Shown here: positions 24,247-32,364 of the stretch, piece after piece | Position numbering within the stretch: the stretch's first letter is position 1 | How the letters are laid out: every line of letters starts with the position of its first letter | Source of the DNA: Anaerolineales bacterium | GTDB taxonomy: Bacteria > Chloroflexota > Anaerolineae > Anaerolineales > UBA4823 | Assembly (NCBI GenBank): GCA_020354045.1 | Contig: CP070639.1 | Coordinates: forward strand, 2,958,242 to 2,995,146 | Direction of reading: 5' to 3' | DNA: 36,905 nt | Notes under the pieces: generated by a model | What the model was told of the DNA's origin: nothing | Databases searched by the model: none | What the model saw: only the letters and a program-made list of their open reading frames with translations | Program-made: the position numbers and the translations under genes

Positions 24247-25413
24247 ATGGCAGTCGTCCAGACCCCTAAAACCAAATATTTACTGCGCATGATCTGCACG
24301 CTTGCATGGCTGATCGTCCAGCTGCTTCATGTAGTTGTCCCTGCTAAGGCTGCCAAAGGCCTTCCAGGCTCATCTGAATTTGGTTTTGGCGCCCGTCTGG
24401 ATATGTGGGGTCTGGAAACTGAGCTCGCAATCAAGGCTGCCACCGCGATCGGATTGGATTGGATCGCGGTTGACTTCGACTGGTCACACCATTGGAAACA
24501 GGAAGACTCCCCGCTGGAACTGGAGAGACTTGACCAGGTAATCCAGCAGGCAGGAACGTACGGACTAAGCATCATGGTCTCAGTCACTAACCCTCCCGAA
24601 TGGGCTCGCACGGCAGAAGGTCCCGATTTGGAAAGAACCCTGTCTTTGCTAACCCTGCTTGCTGAACGCTACTCAGCGTACCAGTTAGCATTTGAGCTCT
24701 TCCCTGCACCCAACACTGTCGGGGGATGGAGTGCCCCACCCAACCCGCAAGCCTACAGTGAATTGCTCCGGCAGGCCTACCAGATGGTGAACAACATTGA
24801 ACCATCTATAGCTTTGGTAGCTGGTGGTCTCCTGCCATCTCATCCACAAGCTCACCCAGGTGATATGGATGATCTGGAATTTTTAAGTGCACTGTATCAG
24901 GCAGGTGCATCCAGTTTTATGCCGGTCGTTGGTCTACGACTAGCGCCTCTCACTGGCGATGCTTTGACTCCAGCCGGGCAGGCAGAGTTACGCGTCTTGC
25001 GCCATTATGAAGCGATCCGGCAAGTGATGTTAGCGCATGGGCATGCCCACGGTTTGGTTTGGGTAACTGGTTACCAGTGGCCAGAATCACTCTCAGGACA
25101 ATCAGCTCCAAACCCATCCGAACAGATTCGCTGGCTCAATCAAGCATTGCACATGATGAAATCACAACTTTATCTGGGTGTTGCGTTCTATGATCGTTTG
25201 AATCCTCCTGCTGATTTTACAAGGACAGCGTGGTCTGGTGAAAGCCTCATAATTAAGCAGGATAACGATGTATTTATACATCCAGCTGTGAAAGCTCTGG
25301 GGCGTATCATCACTATGGTTGAGACTGGACAAAACACCTCTTTCCAGCTCTTCCTTTATAAAAAATTTACCTTGGGGCCCGAGAAAAGTTTATTAAAGAA
25401 TCACTACCCATGA
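24247..25413 (+). CDS. secreted TIM-barrel protein resembling PslG/GH39-type hydrolases, catalytic Glu residues missing
   Basis: A 388-residue exported protein: an N-terminal signal segment (about 11-35, ending near AKA) and a barrel-like domain. Landmarks of PslG-type or GH39/GH5-like clan A hydrolases are present: FGFGARLDMWG, IGLDWIAVDFDWS, NPPEWAR, and two catalytic-strand motifs. Where family members read WNEPN, this has FPAPN (152-156, Ala154 for Glu). Where they read VWVTEFGW, this has VWVTGYQW (271-278, Gly275 for Glu). Both catalytic acids are gone, so it is probably a binding protein or pseudoenzyme. It sits in the sigma-54 block, and its TGA overlaps the next ATG (ATGA). The ribosome binding site is weak. 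Confidence 0.78.
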   Translation: MAVVQTPKTKYLLRMICTLAWLIVQLLHVVVPAKAAKGLPGSSEFGFGARLDMWGLETELAIKAATAIGLDWIAVDFDWSHHWKQEDSPLELERLDQVIQQAGTYGLSIMVSVTNPPEWARTAEGPDLERTLSLLTLLAERYSAYQLAFELFPAPNTVGGWSAPPNPQAYSELLRQAYQMVNNIEPSIALVAGGLLPSHPQAHPGDMDDLEFLSALYQAGASSFMPVVGLRLAPLTGDALTPAGQAELRVLRHYEAIRQVMLAHGHAHGLVWVTGYQWPESLSGQSAPNPSEQIRWLNQALHMMKSQLYLGVAFYDRLNPPADFTRTAWSGESLIIKQDNDVFIHPAVKALGRIITMVETGQNTSFQLFLYKKFTLGPEKSLLKNHYP

Positions 25414-26291
25414 AAATAAAATCCTATCTTCCCTTCCTACCGTTTTTTGTGGTTTTCCTGCTGGTCGGCTATTGGACTGGTCATCAAATTGCTGTCTCGG
25501 CCGGCGAACCGACCCCAACCGAACCAGCCACCCGGCGCATGCCTGTTGTAGACCTGGACCACCTTTCTCCAACATCCTCACCCCCCGCGAAATCGGAACC
25601 AGAAATCTTGCCACCAATTCCCAGTCTCACCACCCCGGCTCAAACGCCCGTGCAAACCACCCCGGACAGCCCTCAAATCGCAGCTCGGCAGCGAAACTTG
25701 CTAGTCATTGGTGTGGATGAATTAGGCCTGCCTCGGCCTGACCTGCAATCGGTCTGGTTAGTCATTTACATACCAGGTCAACCTCGCTATATGCTGCTGC
25801 CTGTCTTTCCCTCGCAATCGGATCCAGACGACTTCGGCCAGCATCTGGCCCACTTATTCCAATTGGATCAGACCAAAACCCCGGGAGCTGAATTTCTGCT
25901 GGCGCTGGAAGAAAAAGGATTGTGGTGGACCGGCTACCTCATACTGGATCAAGTAGCTCTCATAGACGTGGTTGAATTCCTGGGAGGAGCAGGTGAATAT
26001 TCTGCCCTAGACGGCGCTAGCACTGTAGCAAACCTGCCCAATGTCTTAGCAGACCCTCAGCAGGCACTTGCCAGCCAGGCAAAGCTATTCGATGAGCTCT
26101 GCCAAAATGTCGCCCGCATGTCTGGCGATGATCATTGGCGCCTTCCCTACCTCTTCGGCATGATTCCGGATCACGCTATCAGCAACCTGGATCTTGTACA
26201 GGTCAGTGCCGAGTGGCAGGATCTCCTCGATCATGCCAGTGAGGTGGTTTGCGAGTTTCCCTCATTGTCGCAAACCAATCTGCACCCATAA
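25410..26291 (+). CDS. anchored extracytoplasmic protein, possible degenerate LCP-like domain
   Basis: A 293-residue protein with an N-terminal membrane helix or signal anchor (about 5-25), a Pro/Thr-rich linker (about 32-92) and a globular domain. The start of that domain, RNLLVIGVDELGLPRPDLQSVWLVIYIP, resembles the opening of LytR-CpsA-Psr (LCP) domains (LLIGVD...RSDT..L), but the conserved Arg residues of active LCP phosphotransferases are not evident. The assignment is weak. Overlap of four bases with the pseudo-hydrolase suggests joint action at the cell envelope. Confidence 0.65.
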   Translation: MKIKSYLPFLPFFVVFLLVGYWTGHQIAVSAGEPTPTEPATRRMPVVDLDHLSPTSSPPAKSEPEILPPIPSLTTPAQTPVQTTPDSPQIAARQRNLLVIGVDELGLPRPDLQSVWLVIYIPGQPRYMLLPVFPSQSDPDDFGQHLAHLFQLDQTKTPGAEFLLALEEKGLWWTGYLILDQVALIDVVEFLGGAGEYSALDGASTVANLPNVLADPQQALASQAKLFDELCQNVARMSGDDHWRLPYLFGMIPDHAISNLDLVQVSAEWQDLLDHASEVVCEFPSLSQTNLHP

Positions 26292-26328
26292 GCCCCGGCA
26301 TTGAGGCTTGGGTTGTCCTCCAGGAATT

Positions 26329-26344
26329 GGGCATAATTCTTGCA
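26329..26344 (+). promoter_or_regulatory. sigma-54 (-24/-12) promoter of the TPR/caspase block
   Basis: GGGCATAATTCTTGCA has GG (26330-26331) and GC (26342-26343) exactly ten bases apart. The -12 part TTCTTGCA is identical to that of the ftsZ-block promoter. The predicted start is near 26355, giving a 46-nt leader before ATG 26401. Confidence 0.7.
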
Positions 26345-26400
26345 CCACGATAGCTGTAATATTTCTGCGTTTCACAAAACACTTTGATTGCGAGGTAGAT

Positions 26401-26724
26401 ATGATCACTAGCCTCACCTTTGAAATCCTGCTCGTCATGGTGCTCATCCTTTTCTCGTTGGGTCTGATCGCCACCATTGCCGGCATCCTCATCCTGACCT
26501 TGCGGGCTGCTGGAAAGGATGTGCGCACATTGGCAACCCAAACAACCCGCCTGGCTCAGAAAGGTTTGGCCGAAGAGGTTGCCGGGCTGGTTGGTAATGC
26601 CTCGGCACTTCTTGAGGCGGTGAACAAACTCGTTCGCACCACAGCTGGAGTGGGGGTATTTCTGACCGTATTGGGACTTCTGCTGATGATCACTGCCAGC
26701 CTGCTGGCTCTAAAAATTTACTAG
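26401..26724 (+). CDS. small two-helix membrane protein, unknown function
   Basis: A 107-residue protein from ATG 26401 with GAGGT at good spacing. An N-terminal membrane helix (about 5-30, FEILLVMVLILFSLGLIATI) and a C-terminal helix (about 82-105) flank an amphipathic middle part (RTLATQTTRLAQKGLAEEVAGLV) that looks helical or coiled. The family is unknown. As first gene after the third sigma-54 promoter and 19 bp before the giant TPR gene, it could anchor the TPR complex to the membrane; this is inference. The frame opens earlier at TTG 26308, but that start overlaps the promoter. Confidence 0.75.
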   Translation: MITSLTFEILLVMVLILFSLGLIATIAGILILTLRAAGKDVRTLATQTTRLAQKGLAEEVAGLVGNASALLEAVNKLVRTTAGVGVFLTVLGLLLMITASLLALKIY

Positions 26725-26743
26725 TTTGAAGTGAAAAAAATCG

Positions 26744-29700
26744 ATGAAGAATATGACCCTGCTCACAAAATTAAAGCACTCTCTCCCAAAATCAAGCTGG
26801 CCCTGGGTTTTTGCAGCTTTACGGCATGACCCACTGATTTGGAACAATATAGATCTGGGGTTGTCGACATTTCTCCCTGACGGGAGGATCATCAGCCCAG
26901 AGGATGTCGCTCCCGCTGCCATCGCATTGTCAATCATGCAATATCCTCTCTTACCTGAGGAATTGCGCGCCCTGCCGCTGATGCTCGCTCCTGAGCCGCC
27001 GCAGGATTACGACGAGATGGATGAGCATGCTACGCTATTGGCAAAAGCCGGCGCCTCCGCGCTACGTCTGCGGGACCGTCGGCGGATAGAAGGTTCCTGG
27101 GAGACTATCAACCGCGACCTGTCCAGTAGCAGCCCAAGCGTCCTGGCCTGCCTGTTCGGGATGATTCCCGACCCACTTGATTTTCTGCGCCATATCCTGG
27201 GTTATGAGCGTGATCGCCCCTCCAGGAACCAGGCTATCCATCTGGCTTTACACGCCGTTTTAAGCAACCCGCTTAAACCTAGCGCTCACATCGAGCTGCT
27301 CAGTGCTTTGCTGCCTGATCTTCCGGTGGATAAACGCCTGGTCTTGATAAACCAGCTCTCCGTTTACCGTCCCGACCTCGCCAAACCGCTCACTCAGGGG
27401 CTTAAAGATCTGCCAACAAATGACCGGCGCATTTCGCGACCAGACCATCCACTGTTGGCTCAAATTGAAAGCGGGTTGCGCGCCGCGGAGATCCAGCGCT
27501 TTTCCAGCGATCCTGATCATAGCATCCCGGTAATCGAACAAACCGTGCAGTTTACTCGTCTCCTACAGGCAAAATTGACTGCCCAACTGGCAAAATTAGT
27601 CTCCGCAACTGGGGATACTCAAGCCGCCTTGGAAACCTGGGAGCGAGCCTGTGAGCTTGATCCAGATACACCAGAATATTTGGCAGGTTTAGCACTTACG
27701 CTGCTTGAGGCTGGACGTTCCGCCGACGCACAGGCCCATCTGGGTACTTATCAGCCTGGGGTAAAGAGCGTCTCTTTCCACCTTGCTCATGCGCGCTTAA
27801 GTTACCTGCGCGGGGATCTACCTGGCTCTCGTGAAGCCGCACTTCGCGCCTTGGAGCTTACCATCCCTGAGACCGAAATATCCTCTGCATTTTATCCAGA
27901 GGGGCCAGAAATGCTTGCCAGTCTGAGCGAGCTTTTCCTGGTATCAGATCTCATCCCCGAAGCGGTAAAAGCTGCAGAACGAGCAGCTAAACTAAGTCCA
28001 AACAATCCCCAGGCATTGGCTCGCCTGGCGCATTCCCAGCTGGCCAATGGGAATGTTCAATCTGCTCTGCAATCATTCAGTCTGGCGACGGCTCAGGCAC
28101 CCGAAAACTTGAATCTGCAACGCAACCTCACCGAAGTGCTCGAAATCGCTGGAGAATGGCGGGTAGCCCTGCAGGAGCGCGTCAGCTTAATCGATCATTA
28201 TGAAAACCCCTCTCCAGAAGATTTGCGCCTGCTGGCCCATGCTGCAATTCAGGCTGGCGAGCCAGATAAAGCTGCCCAGATCTGCATGGAATTGCTCAAG
28301 ATGGATGAATCAGACGGTCTTGCCTACACCTTGATGGGAGAAGCCAAGGCCGCATTGGGAGATATACAATCAGCCCAGGAATACCTGCAAACAGCCACTG
28401 AGACCAGCCCCCAACTAGAACAACCCTGGTTAGCTCTAGCGCGTTTTTATGGCAAGTCAGGACAAACAACTAAAGTATTTGAGATTCTACGCACCGCTAC
28501 ACTCGCCGCCCCTGACCAACCAGAAATTCAGCTGGTGTTAGGTGAAACCTACCTGGAGCAAGCCTCGCCAAGCCAGGCACTGACTGCCTTCCGTGGTGCC
28601 ATGGAATTAATCTCCAATCCGCCCAATCAGGTTGCTTCGATCCAGGCTAGTTACCAGACCCGCCGCCTACGCACCAGGATTGCCTATCGCCTGGGTCAAA
28701 CGTTGCGCCAGGTGGGTCATCTCGATGAGGCCAGGCAAATTCTAGAGGCTGCCTACCACAGTGCCTCATATGACCTTGAGCTCGCGCATGAATACGCACT
28801 GGTATTGCTCGATCTTGATGAGGTTCGCCAGGCTCTATCTCCACTTCAATTCGTTCTTGAAAACGATCCCACAGATGTCGAGCCTTACCTCGATTATGCC
28901 AGCGCGCTGTTGGAGTTGGTCCAGCATGGCACACCAGGTATCCAGGTTCGCCAGGCAGTATCTGCAATTCGCCGCGCCCTGGAATTATCTCCCGATCATC
29001 TCGTAGCCACCGGACTTCTGGCTGAAGCATTAGCCGCCAGCGGCGATTACCTGGCTGCTATGGGAGCCTTCCAGAATGCGCTGGAATCCAGCCTCTCAAA
29101 GGATCCAGCCTGGCAAGCCCGGCTTTCATTAGGTCTGGGTCAGGTTGCACTTGCTCTGGGACAAATAGAAACTTCCCTGGTCGCGCTACAAGAAGCCAAC
29201 CAGGCGGATCCCCTGAATCCTCAGGTACAACGCACCTTGTCGCAAGCCTACTGTGCAGCAGGTTTAATAGAGGATGCTCTTCAGGCCGCCAGAGCAGCCC
29301 AGGTTTTGGCCCCCACGGATATCCAGAATCTTACCTGGTTCGCTAACCAGATACTCAGCCTGCAAGAGCAGCCTGGTTTTACCTCTCAAGAGGCTCAAAT
29401 GGAGGCCATCCATGCTCTAGAACAAGCTGCTCGCCTTGCACCTCAGCGCACAGATATTATGGTTCTACTGGGCTATCACCAATTCAAGGCTGGTGATGAG
29501 GCTGCCGCCCGAGAGACCTTGCACAGGTTAGTTGACATCGAGGACCCTGAAACAGATAGCCTGGTGACTGATTTGTTCAAGGCTGCTCAAGCCCTGCTGG
29601 ATTTACAGGATCCAGATGGCGCGGTAATATGCCTCACGCGCGCATTGGAGAGCGATCCAGAAACCCATTCACCCTCCGACCCGAGTCTCTTAAGCCTGCT

Positions 29701-32278
29701 GACCGCACTGGCTGCCGCGCATTACCAGGCAGGGGACCTCCAGGCCTCTCTCCGGGCACTGGATCAGGCGCTGCAGCTCGATCCGAATAATGCCGCACTA
29801 TACATGGATAAATCCAGCCTATTGCTTGAAATGGCGGAGGTGTCAAAGACTACGCAAACAGATGAGGATCTAAAAAAAGCGCTACATTGTGCTCGCTCTG
29901 CTCTGGAGCTTGAACCCGATAATCCCGATATTCTCCGCCAGGTTGCGATCTTGCATCGGGGTGCAGGAGATTTAGCCTCTGCCCTGGCTTTCGCTGAGCA
30001 GCTCATCGCCCTCTCCGCAGAATCTATCCCTCCAACCATCCATGCCCGGACATTGACTGCTGATATCGCTCGAGCTTTGCTGAAAAGCGAGCATGCCCGT
30101 AAGGTGCTCGCTTATCAAGCCCCCGAGATTGATCCCATCGACCAGGTAAAAGAGAACGACTGGATTGAATTTTATTGCTTACGCGCTGATCTGGCTCTGG
30201 AAGTTGGTGACGAACCTACTGCCATCAACAGCCTGGAAAAAGTCCTGGAGTTTGCACCCTCTTCTGCACATGTTCAAGCGATCCAATCTCGTCTGAGCCA
30301 CCGCCATGGCGACCCCGAAACTGCTTTCAGCTTGCTCCAATCTGCCAACGAATCCTTGGAGAAAGCTGAGCCAATCCAGGTAGCCGCCCTGGCTTCTATT
30401 GCCGAAGCGAATCTGGAGCTGGATCAATGGGACGCTGCAATCCGCTTATGGGAAAAGGTCGCCTCTCTCGCTGAACACGAGCCGTTCTCCCATCTATCTC
30501 TGGCGCGAGCTTTGGTTAAGCGGGCAGAGTTTCAGCGTTTGTGCCAGGCAACGGATGTCATTCGTCGTGCACCCGGTGAAGCCAGCCTGGCTGAAGCGGT
30601 TTATGCAGCTTTCACAACCGCGATCCAGCAATCCAGGGCGCTAGTCTCTACCCTGGCAATAGCAAAAGAAGAGTCCGCGATGCAGTCGATCGACCGCTGG
30701 TCGGCACGTGGTCTGGCAGTATTTCGTGACGATTTGGATAGTGTCCAGACACTGGCAAAATTGCCTGCTCAGATTGATGATGTGGCTGCCCAGGTAGCTT
30801 TGCTCCATCGTTTACAGGATGACACTGCCGCAGGTCTGACAGCCCGCATATATCCGAACAGCCCGTTGGTCTTAATTCACCTGGCAGCTGCATTGGATAA
30901 GGATAAACCTCGCCAGGCGCTGGCAGCTGCACATGCGGCTGCTGAGATCCTTTCCAATCCGGACACGGAAAATTGGCCAGCAATTCGATACCCGCTCAAT
31001 CTTTTAAACCCCCTGGCTCATTACCTGCTTGCCCGCCTTTACCATCTAAGCGGTAACCGTTCGGGTGATCACAGCCAGGCTTTAGATGAGATACTCGCAG
31101 CGCTCTCGCTTTGGCCTGATGAGCCTCGCTGGCACACGCTGGCTGCTGATATTTACCTCAGTCAAAACCGTCTTGAGCCTGGAATTGCCCTTGAAAATGC
31201 GGTTTCCCATCTTGAACAAGCTATAGAGCTGGAGCCTGAATATGCTCTGACATATATTAATCTCGGTCGCATCTATCTGGAACAGGGCTCCAATCGTCAG
31301 GCTATCCAGGTGCTTGAACCAGCCTCACAACTGCAGGATGATCTGCCAGACTTGTGGCTGCTGCTCGCCCAGGCCTATTGTGGTGTGAACGAGCTTACCC
31401 AGGCAGCGGATTGTGCAGAGAAGGCGGTCAATCTCTCCCCTAACCAGATTCAACCGTTATTATTGCGCGGCGAAATCGCTCTGCAGGCTGGCAACCCCCA
31501 GGCAGCCCAGAGCCGCGCCCAGGCCGCCTTGCGAATCAATCCAGATGATCCTTTTGCCTTACTGCTAATGGCGCGCGTTCTGAATGCACTCAACCGCCAG
31601 GAAGAAGCCCTGTTCATGATCGATAGAGCTTTACCGCTGGCTGTTGATCCCTTACCCATTTCGCTAGAAAAAATCCGTTTGTTGCGCCAATCACGCAGTA
31701 AGGAACAAACCTTGCAAGCGATCAGGGAGTTAAGCGGGGAACACCCTGAGGAACCAGCCATACTCGCCTTACAGGCTGAGATATGTGATCAAAATGGTCT
31801 GATCGATGAGGCCATTCAGGCTGCTCAGCATGCCCTGCACGCTGAGGGAACCTCACCTTCGCTTGAAAAGCCGGACCAGGCCAGGCTTCACCACCTGCTC
31901 GGGCGCCTGTTCCGCCAGGCCGGCCAGCTCGACCAGGCAGTTCACCACCTGGTCCTGGCTTTGCAATTCGACTCACAGCTCGTAGAAGCTTATCTTGAGC
32001 TGGGAATCGTTTACCAGGAACGCCGTGAGCACAATTCCGCAATTAAAACTTTACGCCAGGCGATTAAAGTGGCGCCAAAAGATTACCGGGCTTATCATCA
32101 GCTTGGTGTTGCACTCAAGGAAAGCAAAGATTACCTCGGTGCTGAAGCAATGCTGCGTAAAGCTGCTGAACTGGCCCCGCAAGATCCCGCTATCCATCGT
32201 TTACTGGCTGCGGTAGTTGCCCTCAACCTGGTTCACAACCGGAAAGAGGTAACCAGAGATGTGCCCATCCAGATGTAA
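26744..32278 (+). CDS. giant tetratricopeptide-repeat protein (1844 residues)
   Basis: A cytoplasmic scaffold protein without signal peptide or membrane helices. An N-terminal non-repeat domain of about 260 residues (LPKSSWPWVFAALRHDPLIW onward) is followed by tens of TPR units through to the C-terminus, recognised by recurring Ala-Leu-x-Leu-x-P-(D/N/E)-(N/D)-P turns, such as ALQLDPNNAALY, ALELEPDNPDIL, AIELEPEYALTYINLGRIY and AIKVAPKDYRAYHQLGVAL. TPR solenoids bind peptides or assemble complexes. The DNA shows frequent Gln-Ala codons but no near-identical DNA repeats, so the array is old. It is directly followed by a caspase-fold gene that has its own TPR-like N-terminus. ATG 26753 is an alternative start. 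Confidence 0.9.
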   Translation: MKNMTLLTKLKHSLPKSSWPWVFAALRHDPLIWNNIDLGLSTFLPDGRIISPEDVAPAAIALSIMQYPLLPEELRALPLMLAPEPPQDYDEMDEHATLLAKAGASALRLRDRRRIEGSWETINRDLSSSSPSVLACLFGMIPDPLDFLRHILGYERDRPSRNQAIHLALHAVLSNPLKPSAHIELLSALLPDLPVDKRLVLINQLSVYRPDLAKPLTQGLKDLPTNDRRISRPDHPLLAQIESGLRAAEIQRFSSDPDHSIPVIEQTVQFTRLLQAKLTAQLAKLVSATGDTQAALETWERACELDPDTPEYLAGLALTLLEAGRSADAQAHLGTYQPGVKSVSFHLAHARLSYLRGDLPGSREAALRALELTIPETEISSAFYPEGPEMLASLSELFLVSDLIPEAVKAAERAAKLSPNNPQALARLAHSQLANGNVQSALQSFSLATAQAPENLNLQRNLTEVLEIAGEWRVALQERVSLIDHYENPSPEDLRLLAHAAIQAGEPDKAAQICMELLKMDESDGLAYTLMGEAKAALGDIQSAQEYLQTATETSPQLEQPWLALARFYGKSGQTTKVFEILRTATLAAPDQPEIQLVLGETYLEQASPSQALTAFRGAMELISNPPNQVASIQASYQTRRLRTRIAYRLGQTLRQVGHLDEARQILEAAYHSASYDLELAHEYALVLLDLDEVRQALSPLQFVLENDPTDVEPYLDYASALLELVQHGTPGIQVRQAVSAIRRALELSPDHLVATGLLAEALAASGDYLAAMGAFQNALESSLSKDPAWQARLSLGLGQVALALGQIETSLVALQEANQADPLNPQVQRTLSQAYCAAGLIEDALQAARAAQVLAPTDIQNLTWFANQILSLQEQPGFTSQEAQMEAIHALEQAARLAPQRTDIMVLLGYHQFKAGDEAAARETLHRLVDIEDPETDSLVTDLFKAAQALLDLQDPDGAVICLTRALESDPETHSPSDPSLLSLLTALAAAHYQAGDLQASLRALDQALQLDPNNAALYMDKSSLLLEMAEVSKTTQTDEDLKKALHCARSALELEPDNPDILRQVAILHRGAGDLASALAFAEQLIALSAESIPPTIHARTLTADIARALLKSEHARKVLAYQAPEIDPIDQVKENDWIEFYCLRADLALEVGDEPTAINSLEKVLEFAPSSAHVQAIQSRLSHRHGDPETAFSLLQSANESLEKAEPIQVAALASIAEANLELDQWDAAIRLWEKVASLAEHEPFSHLSLARALVKRAEFQRLCQATDVIRRAPGEASLAEAVYAAFTTAIQQSRALVSTLAIAKEESAMQSIDRWSARGLAVFRDDLDSVQTLAKLPAQIDDVAAQVALLHRLQDDTAAGLTARIYPNSPLVLIHLAAALDKDKPRQALAAAHAAAEILSNPDTENWPAIRYPLNLLNPLAHYLLARLYHLSGNRSGDHSQALDEILAALSLWPDEPRWHTLAADIYLSQNRLEPGIALENAVSHLEQAIELEPEYALTYINLGRIYLEQGSNRQAIQVLEPASQLQDDLPDLWLLLAQAYCGVNELTQAADCAEKAVNLSPNQIQPLLLRGEIALQAGNPQAAQSRAQAALRINPDDPFALLLMARVLNALNRQEEALFMIDRALPLAVDPLPISLEKIRLLRQSRSKEQTLQAIRELSGEHPEEPAILALQAEICDQNGLIDEAIQAAQHALHAEGTSPSLEKPDQARLHHLLGRLFRQAGQLDQAVHHLVLALQFDSQLVEAYLELGIVYQERREHNSAIKTLRQAIKVAPKDYRAYHQLGVALKESKDYLGAEAMLRKAAELAPQDPAIHRLLAAVVALNLVHNRKEVTRDVPIQM

Positions 32279-32364
32279 TGTCAGGCGAAAATGCGATCAT
32301 CAGGCTGCTACCGTGGCTTATTATGGATATGCGTAAGACTTATCAAAGTTAAAGGTATCTCTGC

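Noticed and set aside
29941..29955. GG-N10-GC with TCTTGCA inside the TPR gene
   Set aside because: The -24 box (AGGTTG) is poor and the site is deep within coding sequence; taken as chance.
26744..32278. Recent tandem DNA duplication in the TPR gene
   Set aside because: The repeats are seen only at protein level with divergent residues; no long identical DNA segments were noticed by eye.
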